From positions 1,286,842 to 1,350,841 of the forward strand of contig NZ_HE978634.1 of NCBI RefSeq assembly GCF_000312045.1: a stretch of 64,000 bases of DNA, written 5' to 3'. Below, in pieces: positions 54,796 through 64,000 of this stretch. The DNA comes from Noviherbaspirillum massiliense JC206. GTDB taxonomy: Bacteria; Pseudomonadota; Gammaproteobacteria; Burkholderiales; Burkholderiaceae_D. The position numbers were made by a program, and so were the translations under genes. The first letter of the stretch is position 1; every line of letters starts with the position of its first letter. The notes beneath the pieces were generated by a model, which saw only the letters and a program-made list of their open reading frames with translations, searched no databases and was not told the DNA's origin.

Positions 54796-55704
54796 ATGAG
54801 AGCGCGCAAAGTAGTCATTGGCCTTCCGGTCTACAACGGCCAGAAATACATTGGTGCGGCGATCGAAAGTCATCTTTCGCAATCCTTCGGCGACTTCGAT
54901 CTGGTGATATCAGACAACGGTTCGACGGATGCTACGCCGGATATCTGTGACGACTACGCCGGCAAGGACAGCCGGGTCAAGTACCTTCGCTCGCCGCAGA
55001 ACCGGGGAATACTTTGGAACCACCGGCGCGTGATGGAGGCGATCTCGAGCCCGGACCAGTATTTCCGCTGGGCGGGCGGAGATGACATTCTGGAGCAGGG
55101 GCTGCTGGAAGGAATGGTTCAGGTGCTGGACCGCCGGCCGGAAGTCGTCGCAGTCATGCCCAACACCAGGAATATCGACGAACTGGGTCAAATCATCGGA
55201 TCAATGGACAGAAGTCTTGACGTACAGTCACCCGACGTATTCGAACGCGCGCACAAGATCCTGATGGCCGATTACCAGCATGTGGTGGCGTATGGCCTGC
55301 TTCGCGCCTCGACGCTGAAGCAAATGCGGACCGGTCCCAACTATGTGGGCTGGGATGAGATTTTCATATGGGAGCTGGGGCTGCGGGGCAAGATCGTTCA
55401 TATGCCGGGGCCGGCACTGCTGAGGCGCTTTCATCGCGGTTCGATCTCGCGAGTGAAGACGGTGAAGGAAATGCGGAAGTGGGTGGAGCCCGATGCAAAA
55501 GGGGCGGGCATGAATTTCCCGCACTGGACCTGGACCTATGAACGCGTGCGGGCTCTGCTGGGCGCACCCGTTTCGGGACGGGACCGGCTCCGAATCGCGC
55601 GACTGCTCGCGCGCGATGTGCGTTGGCGAAGAGTCAAGCTCGCCCGTGACGTGACGCAGGCAGCACGGCGCACGCTTCGCCTGTCCGACGAGTACACGTT
55701 CTGA
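54796..55704 (+). CDS. Family 2 glycosyltransferase
   Basis: A 302-residue GT-A enzyme. The start KVVIGLPVYNGQKYIGAAIESHL, then FDLVISDNGSTDATPDICDDYA and the acidic WAGGDDILEQG motif identify GT2. No membrane helix is present. GGGAG precedes the ATG by 7 nt. It lies 63 bp after the GT4-like gene and 11 bp before the duplicated-domain membrane protein. Confidence 0.92.
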   Translation: MRARKVVIGLPVYNGQKYIGAAIESHLSQSFGDFDLVISDNGSTDATPDICDDYAGKDSRVKYLRSPQNRGILWNHRRVMEAISSPDQYFRWAGGDDILEQGLLEGMVQVLDRRPEVVAVMPNTRNIDELGQIIGSMDRSLDVQSPDVFERAHKILMADYQHVVAYGLLRASTLKQMRTGPNYVGWDEIFIWELGLRGKIVHMPGPALLRRFHRGSISRVKTVKEMRKWVEPDAKGAGMNFPHWTWTYERVRALLGAPVSGRDRLRIARLLARDVRWRRVKLARDVTQAARRTLRLSDEYTF

Positions 55705-55715
55705 GGATCCTGCCT

Positions 55716-57071
55716 ATGTCCGTCGTACTCGGGAGCTATCTCAAGACCACTTTCGCGTGTGTGCTCGTGGTGTGTCTCGCGCTGCTCGGCGTCGTCCTTT
55801 CCGTGCGCAGTTTGCCCGATGCCGCAGCCGCAGTCATTGCTGCGCTGGGTTTGATTGCCGCCTTTTGTGGCGCCGTTCTTGCGTGCGCGGGACTGCTCGT
55901 GCTTGACCGCTACCAGCGTGGTGTGCACGGCAAGCGCGATCTTTTCCTCGAACTCAACCGCACCCGCGAGCCGGCTGCGATCAAAACAGCGGCGCCCCGG
56001 CGCGTGTCCGGCCTGCGTCGCTGGCTGGCAAGACGCCTGCTGGGGCACGATCTGGTAGTGGGAGACCTGGTCGAGGTCAGAAGCTGGGCCGAGATACGCG
56101 CGACACTCGACGAGCAGGGATGCCTGGAGCAATTGCCCTTCATGCCGGAAATGCTGGCGATGTGCGGCCGGCGCGCTTACGTATTCCGCTGTGCGCATCG
56201 CCTGTTCGACTACCGGAAAAGTCGAAGGATGCGGCACATGGATGGCGCAGTATTGCTGGTCGACGCGGTTTGCAGCGGTTCGGCTCACGGAGGCTGCGAG
56301 GCCTCCTGCCACACGCTCTGGAAAGCCGCATGGCTGAAAAGAATCGAGCCGGCGGAAGCGCCAGCATCGCCCGATCGTCCGGCGTCGGTGCCGGATAGGG
56401 CTGTTTTGCAGTTCGGCACTCGGGCTCCGCGCTACGCATGTCAACTGACGCAGCTGCACGCTGCATCGCGTCCCATCGGCAACTGGAGCGCGGTCAATTT
56501 CCTCCGTCCGCTCATCTCGGGCAATGTGGCACCGGCAGCGTTCATCGTTGGCTGGCTGACGCATCTTTTCAACCTGCTGCAGCACTACCGGGGGGGAGTC
56601 AGTTTTCCGACATTCGAAGAGGTCATGCCGATGGACCGGCATTCCGAGGAGATTCACCTGCAGGCGGGCGACCGTGTCACGGTCCGGTCGTCTGCTCAGA
56701 TTCGCGCAACGCTGAATGATCAGCTGATCCATCGCGGAATGGGATTCGAGGACGACATGCTGAAACACTGCGGGGGCCAATATTGTGTCCAGGCAGAGGT
56801 CAGGAAACTGATCGACATCGTGACCGGCGAAATGCGCACGATGAAAACGCCGGCGTATTTGCTGCATGATGTCAACTTCTCGGGCGAGAGGCAACTCTTC
56901 AATGCGCAGTACGAGCCTCTGTTCTGGCGCAGCGTGTGGTTGCAGAAGGTGCGCAGCGAGGAAGAGGGAGGCAATCGGCCCGCTCCGGCAGCCGAGATCA
57001 CAGTCGTCAGCCCTGTTGTCGTCCATGCCCGTGCCGAGCATGCGGAGCAGCCGATTTCCCGCGCTGGCTGA
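55716..57071 (+). CDS. Membrane-anchored protein with two copies of an uncharacterised (Cys-motif) domain
   Basis: A 451-residue protein with two N-terminal membrane helices (about 9-30 and 38-63) and a cytoplasmic or periplasmic part holding an internal repeat. Copy 1 (about 116-210) reads GDLVEVRSWAEIRATLDEQ, LPFMPEMLAMCG, then CSGSAHGGCEASC and WKAAWLKRI; copy 2 (about 317-412) reads GDRVTVRSSAQIRATLNDQ, GFEDDMLKHCGG, then FWRSVWLQKV, without the Cys cluster. I recall related two-domain proteins annotated hypothetical in polysaccharide and natural-product clusters, without a known function. It lies 5 bp before the flippase gene. The cysteine/His set could bind a metal; this is inference. 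Confidence 0.8.
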   Translation: MSVVLGSYLKTTFACVLVVCLALLGVVLSVRSLPDAAAAVIAALGLIAAFCGAVLACAGLLVLDRYQRGVHGKRDLFLELNRTREPAAIKTAAPRRVSGLRRWLARRLLGHDLVVGDLVEVRSWAEIRATLDEQGCLEQLPFMPEMLAMCGRRAYVFRCAHRLFDYRKSRRMRHMDGAVLLVDAVCSGSAHGGCEASCHTLWKAAWLKRIEPAEAPASPDRPASVPDRAVLQFGTRAPRYACQLTQLHAASRPIGNWSAVNFLRPLISGNVAPAAFIVGWLTHLFNLLQHYRGGVSFPTFEEVMPMDRHSEEIHLQAGDRVTVRSSAQIRATLNDQLIHRGMGFEDDMLKHCGGQYCVQAEVRKLIDIVTGEMRTMKTPAYLLHDVNFSGERQLFNAQYEPLFWRSVWLQKVRSEEEGGNRPAPAAEITVVSPVVVHARAEHAEQPISRAG

Positions 57072-57076
57072 CACAC

Positions 57077-58531
57077 ATGTCGACCGCACGCAAAGCGATA
57101 TCGGCCCTGAAGTGGAGCGTGGCTGCCAAACTGGTCGTTCAAGCCGTGAGCTGGGCCGGAACGCTTGTCGTTGTCCGGCTGCTCAGCCCGGAGGACTACG
57201 GGCTCATGGCCAAGGTATCGGTGATCTGCGTCATCGCGGCGGCCATTGCCGAACTTGGCCTCGGCGCTGCCATCGTGCGCTGGACCGACCTGGCGCGCGA
57301 TGACCTGCGGAAGATTTACGGCGTCTCGCTGCTGTTCTCTGCAGGCCTTACGGCAGCCATAGCTGCCGCCGCGCCGCTTCTGGCGCAACTGTTCCATGAG
57401 CCGCGCCTTGCGTGGCCTATCGCGGTCGCCTCGCTGCAGATCATCATAGGCGCGGTTGCGATCATACCCAGCTCCCTTGCTGCCCGCGACCTGTCTTATC
57501 GTGGCCTGGCCAAAGTGGAAATGGCTGCCGGGACAACCGGCATCGCGACAACCCTGCTGTTGGCCCTGATCGGCGCTGGCGTATGGGCATTGGTGCTTGG
57601 CACACTGTTCGCGGCGCTTGCCCGCAGCACCGCATTGCTGGTCTACGGCGAGTGCGTGCGGCCGCTGTTTTCGGTGCGCGGCATCGGCGAGCACCTGAGA
57701 TTCGGCCTGACGCTCGTGTGCAACAGGGTGAGCTATTTCATCGTCACGCAGTCGGATGTGCTGATCGGTAGTTCATTTTTGTCGACGACCGAAATCGGCC
57801 AGTACTCGGTCGCTCTGCAGCTGGCAACACTCCCGATGGCGAAAGTGATGGGGATCATCAATCAGGTCGGCCTGTCAGCACTGGCGCGGGAGCAGAGCGA
57901 CCCTGCATGGGTACGCAACGGTGTGCTCAGGTCCATGCGTCTCATGGCGCTGATTGCCTTTCCCGCCCTGTGGGGGATTTCGGCAGTGGCCCCGGAGCTG
58001 GTACACGTGCTGTTCGGGGACAACTGGCTGCCGGCGGTGCCGGCGCTGGCCATCCTGCCACTCATTGTGCCCATCCGCATGCTGTGCAGCGTCCTGTTTA
58101 CCGCCTCACTGGCGCTCGGGCACCGGCAACTGGACCTGCGCAACACCATCATCAACCTCGTGTTGCTTCCAGCCGGATTTTTTGTGGGAGCGCATTGGGG
58201 GCTACTCGGTCTATGTGCGGCGTGGCTGGTGTCGGTACCGATCGCTTACTCATTCAGCGTGCCTGGTGCACTCCGGCGCATCGGGGTTCGCATGATCGAC
58301 CTCCTGCCGGAATGCGCCCCGCCGGCCATAGCCGCTGCGCTCATGTATGCGGCGGTCACCGCCGCTCGCCCGGCGCTCCATGCACAGCCCGCGATCCTGG
58401 CACTCGGTGCGCTGATCGCATTGGGGGCTGCAGTCTATTTTGCCATCATGGCGCTTATTTCCCGGCGCCATCTGATCAGCATGCGCAGCTTTGCCCGCGC
58501 CGTGCGCGGCGGTACACCGACGACGGCCTGA
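57077..58531 (+). CDS. Oligosaccharide/lipopolysaccharide flippase, Wzx/MOP family
   Basis: A 484-residue protein with 12-14 hydrophobic helices. The N-terminal KWSVAAKLVVQAVSWAGTLVVVRLLSPEDYGLMA is the classic PST/MOP flippase start; FIVTQSDVLIGSSFLSTTEIGQYSVA and FPALWGISAVAPELVHVLFGDNW are also typical (WzxC-like). It would move the lipid-linked repeat unit across the inner membrane. It is the last gene of the plus-strand operon, which ends convergently against the lipoprotein gene 37 bp away. Confidence 0.92.
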   Translation: MSTARKAISALKWSVAAKLVVQAVSWAGTLVVVRLLSPEDYGLMAKVSVICVIAAAIAELGLGAAIVRWTDLARDDLRKIYGVSLLFSAGLTAAIAAAAPLLAQLFHEPRLAWPIAVASLQIIIGAVAIIPSSLAARDLSYRGLAKVEMAAGTTGIATTLLLALIGAGVWALVLGTLFAALARSTALLVYGECVRPLFSVRGIGEHLRFGLTLVCNRVSYFIVTQSDVLIGSSFLSTTEIGQYSVALQLATLPMAKVMGIINQVGLSALAREQSDPAWVRNGVLRSMRLMALIAFPALWGISAVAPELVHVLFGDNWLPAVPALAILPLIVPIRMLCSVLFTASLALGHRQLDLRNTIINLVLLPAGFFVGAHWGLLGLCAAWLVSVPIAYSFSVPGALRRIGVRMIDLLPECAPPAIAAALMYAAVTAARPALHAQPAILALGALIALGAAVYFAIMALISRRHLISMRSFARAVRGGTPTTA

Positions 58532-58568
58532 CGGGGCTTCGACAGTCGCCTCGCCAATCGCAGCGCAG

Positions 58569-59351
58569 CTAGAGGCTTCCTGCCTGAAATGACTTCCATC
58601 CGAAGCGCTCGGGCGACGCATTTTCCACGGGCCAGAAGCCGAGTCCGGGCTGACCGGAGGGCCAGACGGTGCCGCCGGCTGACGAAATATTCACCGCGGC
58701 GACCGTATTGCCATTCAGTTTTACCGTAATGAGGTTACCGCTAATTTCCGCGCGCATTACATCTCCGTCTTTCGGGATCGGGGCACTGCCCGCGCCGGGG
58801 TCATACAGGGGCGTGTAATTGCCTAACGGGCCGTTCCATCGCACGACGGCGAGATAGCCGCGCAAACCCCACAGGACTTCGTAACCGTGTGCGTCGTGAG
58901 GGCCGATGGCAAACCGCAGCAGCAGCTCCACTTCATGCGATGCATCCGAATATCCGTTCGCGAGGTAGACGGTACCCTGCGCGTATTGGTTGGCGCTGAT
59001 GTTCTGAAACGATTTGCTCAAGTGCGCGATGCTGTCGTCGTAGCGTGATACTGAAGCGCCCGAGAGCACTGACGCATAAACCTTGCCTGAAGCCGATTGC
59101 GGGTCGTTCCAATCGAGTCCTGAAGTCTTGCCAGTGGTCCACTTGCCGCTTTCCCGAAGCGGGTTTTCGTTCAGGCTGAAGTCGGTCGAATAGGATCCAT
59201 CCGAAGCGGGCGGGCAATTTGGCGACGAGACGCAACTGTCTCCGGCCTCAGTTTGTTTTGGGGAGGACGGTGTGTCGGCTACACCGGAACTGCAGGACGC
59301 CGTTGAGATCGCGATTGCCGCCCAGATTGTTGGAAAAATGCGGGGTTGCAT
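58569..59351 (-). CDS. Lipoprotein with concanavalin-like domain
   Basis: A 260-residue protein starting at MQPRIFPTIWAAIAISTASC, a lipoprotein signal with lipobox STASC, so it should be lipidated. A Ser/Pro/Cys-rich spacer (SSGVADTPSSPKQTEAG, CVSSPNCPPASD) leads to a strand-rich domain (SYSTDFSLNENPLRESGKW through ERFGWKSFQAG) that looks like a jelly-roll/LamG-type carbohydrate-binding module. AGGG lies 9 nt before the ATG at 59351. The frame is open further upstream, but those residues show no signal. It is last in the minus-strand polysaccharide operon; a role in binding or exporting the polymer is inferred. Confidence 0.75.
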   Translation of the reverse strand: MQPRIFPTIWAAIAISTASCSSGVADTPSSPKQTEAGDSCVSSPNCPPASDGSYSTDFSLNENPLRESGKWTTGKTSGLDWNDPQSASGKVYASVLSGASVSRYDDSIAHLSKSFQNISANQYAQGTVYLANGYSDASHEVELLLRFAIGPHDAHGYEVLWGLRGYLAVVRWNGPLGNYTPLYDPGAGSAPIPKDGDVMRAEISGNLITVKLNGNTVAAVNISSAGGTVWPSGQPGLGFWPVENASPERFGWKSFQAGSL

Positions 59352-59536
59352 GTCGATGCCCTTGATGAAGGCTTTTACGTGATGATGATATGAGACTTCA
59401 GTGCGAGCAATCCGCATGATGCGTTCCTGCATCTGCACTGCGAAGAAATCCGGGGCGGCGGATGGCATCACGGTGGAACGGACAAGGCGTTTCCTGATAG
59501 AGACGCTTTGAGCCTGTAGAACCGTGAAAGCAAGCA

Positions 59537-60703
59537 TTATTGACAACGAGGTTGCCCATCTTCGCGCTTGTTGGATGTTACGGGCATGCGCAAGTTGTTC
59601 AGAACCCTTGGCAATAGATCCAGCGCCAATGCTTTTTTCATTTTCTGCCCCCCAAGATGCCTGATCGCCGCGATGCTTCCATTCAGCGTGCGCAGGTTGA
59701 AGGCGAGGATGCCGCTGCGCTCGCGCCGATGCGACATCCAGTCCTGTTTGTAGGGATCGTCGCCACTCAGGTAGTCCACTTCCCGCACCCGCTCCACGTC
59801 GATGGCATGGCGCATCATGTGCGCGGTCAGGATGGTGCCGACCGAGGATCTCGAAAAGCGCTCGTCGTAGGCCAGCTTGTAAATCGATGCAACGCCGCTG
59901 CCGACGAGCCAGATCTGCGCCGCAGCCGGTTCATCGTTGATGTAGGCGATCCCGAGCCGCAGCCATCCCTGCTCGGCGCTGGTCTGGAGCAGTCCCGGAA
60001 TAAATGCCGGAATTGCTTCGGGTACCTTCCAGCTGGCGCGATAAACCTGCTGGTATGCGGCTATGCCCCTCGCGATATCGGCAGGAGAGGAAATGATCTC
60101 GAGGCGCAGGCTGCCATCGGATTCCAGCTGCCTGGTTTTCCTTGTCAGCGTATTGCGCAGCCTTGACGGCAGGGAGGCGAAATACTCCTGGTAGGATCGC
60201 CCCTTGACGTCCAGATACCAGTTCCCGAAGCAGAAGTAGGTCTGGACCGCCATGCCTGCGCTGCGAAAGGCCTCCGTCAATTTTCTCGAGGAGGGCGTGC
60301 CGGAAGCGAGCGGATGCAGGTCGATGGCATGCCAGCATGGCGTGTCGCGCGCGATTGCCCTTGCCAGCAATTCCATGTCCCGGGCCCGGCATTCCGCACC
60401 AGGCGCAACAATCGGGCCGAACATGGGACTATAGAAGTTGGCGGCCGCAGCAAGTCTGCGGGAGTGGGCTGAGCACCAGCTTGAGCTCTCCTGGCGCATC
60501 GGCAGCACCAGGAGCGGCTTGCCGCTCACGCTGGATTCGAGGACATAGATGCGCAGCTCCGCATCGGCAAATACGGTGGCGGCCAGGTTCCGGAACCATG
60601 GCAGGCTGAAGAACACGCCTTGCGCCTCGCTGGCACGGGCGAACAAGTCCATGCAGGAATCCGGCAGCTCCTCGAAGCCGGAATAGATGGCGACCCTGCT
60701 CAT
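59537..60703 (-). CDS. GNAT-fold acyltransferase (CelD/BcsL-like)
   Basis: A 388-residue protein with a CelD/FemAB-type acetyltransferase fold in its second half: RLRNTLTRKTRQLES, then YRASWKVPEAIPAFIPGLL, the GWLRLGIAYINDEPAAAQIWLV strands and VGTILTAHMMRHAIDVERVREVDYL. The N-terminal half has SLPWFRNLAATVF, also seen in this group. Likely it acylates a sugar amine or a precursor in the polysaccharide pathway. It follows tviC by 22 bp. Confidence 0.82.
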   Translation of the reverse strand: MSRVAIYSGFEELPDSCMDLFARASEAQGVFFSLPWFRNLAATVFADAELRIYVLESSVSGKPLLVLPMRQESSSWCSAHSRRLAAAANFYSPMFGPIVAPGAECRARDMELLARAIARDTPCWHAIDLHPLASGTPSSRKLTEAFRSAGMAVQTYFCFGNWYLDVKGRSYQEYFASLPSRLRNTLTRKTRQLESDGSLRLEIISSPADIARGIAAYQQVYRASWKVPEAIPAFIPGLLQTSAEQGWLRLGIAYINDEPAAAQIWLVGSGVASIYKLAYDERFSRSSVGTILTAHMMRHAIDVERVREVDYLSGDDPYKQDWMSHRRERSGILAFNLRTLNGSIAAIRHLGGQKMKKALALDLLPRVLNNLRMPVTSNKREDGQPRCQ

Positions 60704-60725
60704 GCTGTTTGGACAATCCGGATCA

Positions 60726-61792
60726 TCAGACCGGAGCCGGAACGAGATGCCGCCTGTACCAGCCCAGGGTCTTCTTCAAGCCCTCTCCGATCCGGTAAGC
60801 CGGGGCATATCCCAGCAGCTCCTGCGCCTTGGAAATGTCGGCCTGCGAATGACGCACATCGCCGGCACGGAAGGCGCGGTATTGCGGGCGGTGTTCCTCC
60901 AGATCGGGAATGCTGTCCACCAGAAGCATGCGCATGGCTTCATAGAGCTGCTTCAGCGTGGTGCGGTCACCCAGCGCCACGTTGTAGGTCTGGTTCACCG
61001 CTTCCGGGTTGTCAGTCAGGGCGGCGAGCAGGTTGATCTGCACGACATTGTCGACGAAGCAGAAGTCGCGGCTGGTTTCGCCATCGCCGTTGATGAACAC
61101 CGGCTGACCGGTCATGAGCGCCGCGATCCAGCGCGGAATGACGGAGGCATAGGCGCCGTTGGGATCCTGGCGCGGACCGAAGACGTTGAAGTAGCGCAGC
61201 CCGATCGTCTCCATGCCGTAGCAGCGGGCAAACACCTCGGCATACAGCTCGTTGACATACTTGGTCACCGCATAGGGGGAGAGCGGCTTGCCGATCACCG
61301 CCTCCGTCTTGGGCAGGGCAGGGTGGTCGCCGTAGGTCGAGCTGGAGGCGGCATAGATGAAGCGCTTCACCCTGGCGTCGCGCGCTGCCACCAGCATGTT
61401 GAGGAAGCCGGTGACGTTGTTCGCGTTCGTCAGGATCGGGTCGTTGATGGAACGCGGCACCGATCCCAGCGCGGCTTCATGCAGCACGTAATCGACCCCG
61501 CGGCATGCGAAGGCGCAGTCCTCCAGGGACCGGACGTCGCCTTCAATAAAGCGGAAGTTCGCCCATGCGCGGGACCCCACCAGCTCCCTTACCTGCTCGA
61601 GGTTATGGCGGTGGCCGTTGGAAAAGTTGTCGAGCCCGGTGACCTTCTGGTTCAGCCGGAGCAGGGCTTCGAGAAGATTGGAGCCGATGAAGCCGGCAGT
61701 CCCCGTGACCAGCCAGTGGTATTGATGCTGTCCCAGATGCTGCAGGACGGCTTCATATCTGCTTGCGCGCGCGTCGCCGCCTTCATGCTGCA

Positions 61793-61793
<1 letters not shown>
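60726..61793 (-). CDS. tviC: UDP-N-acetylglucosamine 4-epimerase (TviC/WbpP type)
   Basis: A 355-residue extended SDR epimerase. The NAD motif [19 protein letters not shown] (about 26-44), [40 protein letters not shown] with the Ser-Thr-Tyr and the [13 protein letters not shown] motif follow WbpP/TviC, which interconvert UDP-GlcNAc/UDP-GalNAc or their uronic acids. The preferred start is the ATG at 61793, overlapping the tviB stop by one base. With TviB it gives UDP-GalNAcA, as in Vi antigen synthesis. Confidence 0.92.
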
Positions 61794-63172
<1,379 letters not shown>

Positions 63173-63386
63173 GGGCGTCTCCTTCTTGTTGGATTGAGTA
63201 TCGTCAAGGTCGGCTGGTGACGCTAAGTATTGCTAGGCAGTATGTTGTCGTTTTGATCAAACTCAAGGGAAGGAACTTTGACAAGGGCACTATTTCATGA
63301 CTCGCCAGCCACCCATGTTTTGCTCGATTCATGCCGCCAAGCAAGGGGAACAGGCGATCTGGGAAATCCAATGGAGGGAGGTCGTG

Positions 63387-63638
63387 GTGCAGTCGCTCGA
63401 GAAAATCAAACAACTTATTGCCGATACATTGGGACTGGGGAGCCGCAGTGCAGCAATGCATGCCGACACGCCATTGCTGGGCCATCTTCCCGAGCTGGAT
63501 TCCATGGCGGTGTTGAATCTGATTACCGCCATGGAAGACCGCTTCGGCATCATGCTGGAAGATGAAGACATCAGTGCGAGCGCGTTCCGTACGGTCGGCA
63601 GCCTCTCCGCGCTGGTCGATGCCAAGCTGGCGCAATGA
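63387..63638 (+). CDS. Acyl carrier protein, exosortase-A locus type
   Basis: An 83-residue acyl carrier protein: VQSLEKIKQLIADTLG, then LPELDSMAVLNLITAMEDRFG with the phosphopantetheine Ser in LDSM (about residue 43), DEDISASAFRTVGSLSALV. The start is a GTG at 63387 (or 63384) because GGAGGGAGG lies immediately upstream; an in-frame ATG at 63297 would add 30 residues with no ACP character and no ribosome site. The next gene starts within its stop (ATGA). ACPs are regular members of exosortase-A exopolysaccharide loci. Confidence 0.85.
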   Translation: MQSLEKIKQLIADTLGLGSRSAAMHADTPLLGHLPELDSMAVLNLITAMEDRFGIMLEDEDISASAFRTVGSLSALVDAKLAQ

Positions 63639-64000
63639 ATCGCGGACCACGTCCATCACCGGCGCAAGCCTTCTTCCTCGATGCAGCGCCCGGAAGGCGC
63701 TTCTGCCTTTATCATCCTCCGGCATCGAACCGGGAATGCGCCGGCGCATTCCTGTACGTTCACCCCTTCGGTGAAGAGATGAACCTGTCGCGAAGGATGG
63801 CTGCCATGCAGGCGCGCGCACTGGCCGACGCCGGCTTCGGCGTGCTGCAGATCGATCTTTACGGCTGCGGCGACAGCGACGGTGAACTGCGGGATGCCAG
63901 CTGGCAGATCTGGAAGCTGGATCTTGCTGCTGCGGCAGAGTGGCTTGCAAAGCATGTTGCGCCACCCATCTCCTTATGGGGCTTGCGCCTCGGCGCCACG
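63635..64000 (+). CDS. Exosortase A system-associated alpha/beta hydrolase, type 2 (3' truncated by window)
   Basis: The first 122 residues of an alpha/beta hydrolase are visible. YVHPFGEEMNLSRRMAAMQARALA and LQIDLYGCGDSDGELRDASW are the N-terminal landmarks of the TIGR03101-type hydrolase found in exosortase-A (XrtA/PEP-CTERM) polysaccharide loci; WGLRLGAT at the window edge starts the nucleophile-elbow strand. The nucleophile itself is outside or at the edge. Coupled to the ACP gene by ATGA. The assignment is from recalled family sequence. Confidence 0.85.
   Translation, partial: MNRGPRPSPAQAFFLDAAPGRRFCLYHPPASNRECAGAFLYVHPFGEEMNLSRRMAAMQARALADAGFGVLQIDLYGCGDSDGELRDASWQIWKLDLAAAAEWLAKHVAPPISLWGLRLGAT

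Noticed and set aside
55536-57089. Minus-strand open frame of 517 codons opposite the duplicated-domain protein
   Set aside because: The plus-strand frame shows helices and an internal repeat and fits the operon spacing; the minus-strand frame shows neither.

Overview
The window reads as one contiguous chromosomal stretch of a moderately high-GC betaproteobacterium. Gene content and order (gmk-rpoZ-spoT, rph-rdgB-hemW, hom-thrC, a split arnA, an exosortase-A-associated hydrolase) fit Burkholderiales, most likely Oxalobacteraceae of the Herbaspirillum/Noviherbaspirillum kind. This placement rests on gene order and recognised protein sequences, not on a search. No rRNA, CRISPR array, prophage or intact insertion sequence is visible; one tRNA-Ser(UGA) is present.

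Layout. 1-4.1 kb: 3' end of dnaB, a PhoU-like DUF47 protein with a PiT phosphate transporter, and a convergent PIN-PhoH ATPase. 4.3-12.5 kb (minus): bcp, then a full L-Ara4N lipid A modification operon (Mth938-like, arnT, one SMR-type flippase subunit, arnB, arnC, arnA split into formyltransferase and dehydrogenase genes, arnD). 12.9-19.6 kb (plus): alaA-like aminotransferase, hom, thrC, moeA, moaD, moaE, crcB. 19.8-25.3 kb: clpB behind a sigma-32-like promoter, a divergent AraC regulator/MFS exporter pair, rraA. 25.9-30.5 kb: isocitrate lyase with a palindromic operator candidate, then a LysR regulator divergent from a tartrate/malate dehydrogenase and an orphan Bug/TctC binding protein. 30.6-42.7 kb: rlmJ, an EAL-HDOD protein, greB, spoT-rpoZ-gmk-yicC (minus), a Ser/Thr kinase with a PP2C phosphatase, rph-rdgB-hemW, tRNA-Ser. 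42.9-47.0 kb: two small stress-type proteins and a CIO-type cytochrome bd oxidase (cydAB) preceded by a sigma-54-like promoter.

47.0-64.0 kb is an accessory surface-polysaccharide region. After a 173-bp tandem duplication carrying palindromic repeats, a tightly coupled plus-strand operon encodes RfbF and RfbG (CDP-glucose route), a PIG-L deacetylase, an RfbC-like epimerase, a SAF-domain homoserine-dehydrogenase-like oxidoreductase, a UDP-galactopyranose-mutase-like flavoprotein, two glycosyltransferases, a membrane-anchored protein with two copies of an uncharacterised (partly Cys/His) domain, and a Wzx-type flippase. A convergent minus-strand operon supplies TviB/TviC (UDP-GalNAcA route), an acyltransferase and a lipoprotein. 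The window ends in an acyl carrier protein and the start of an exosortase-A-associated hydrolase, so an XrtA/PEP-CTERM exopolysaccharide locus probably continues to the right.

The best candidates for undescribed biology are the CDP-sugar module that lacks the usual DdhC dehydratase but carries a SAF-domain oxidoreductase, and the duplicated-domain membrane protein next to the flippase. The extended palindromic repeat family and the sigma-54-like promoter of cydAB are smaller leads.
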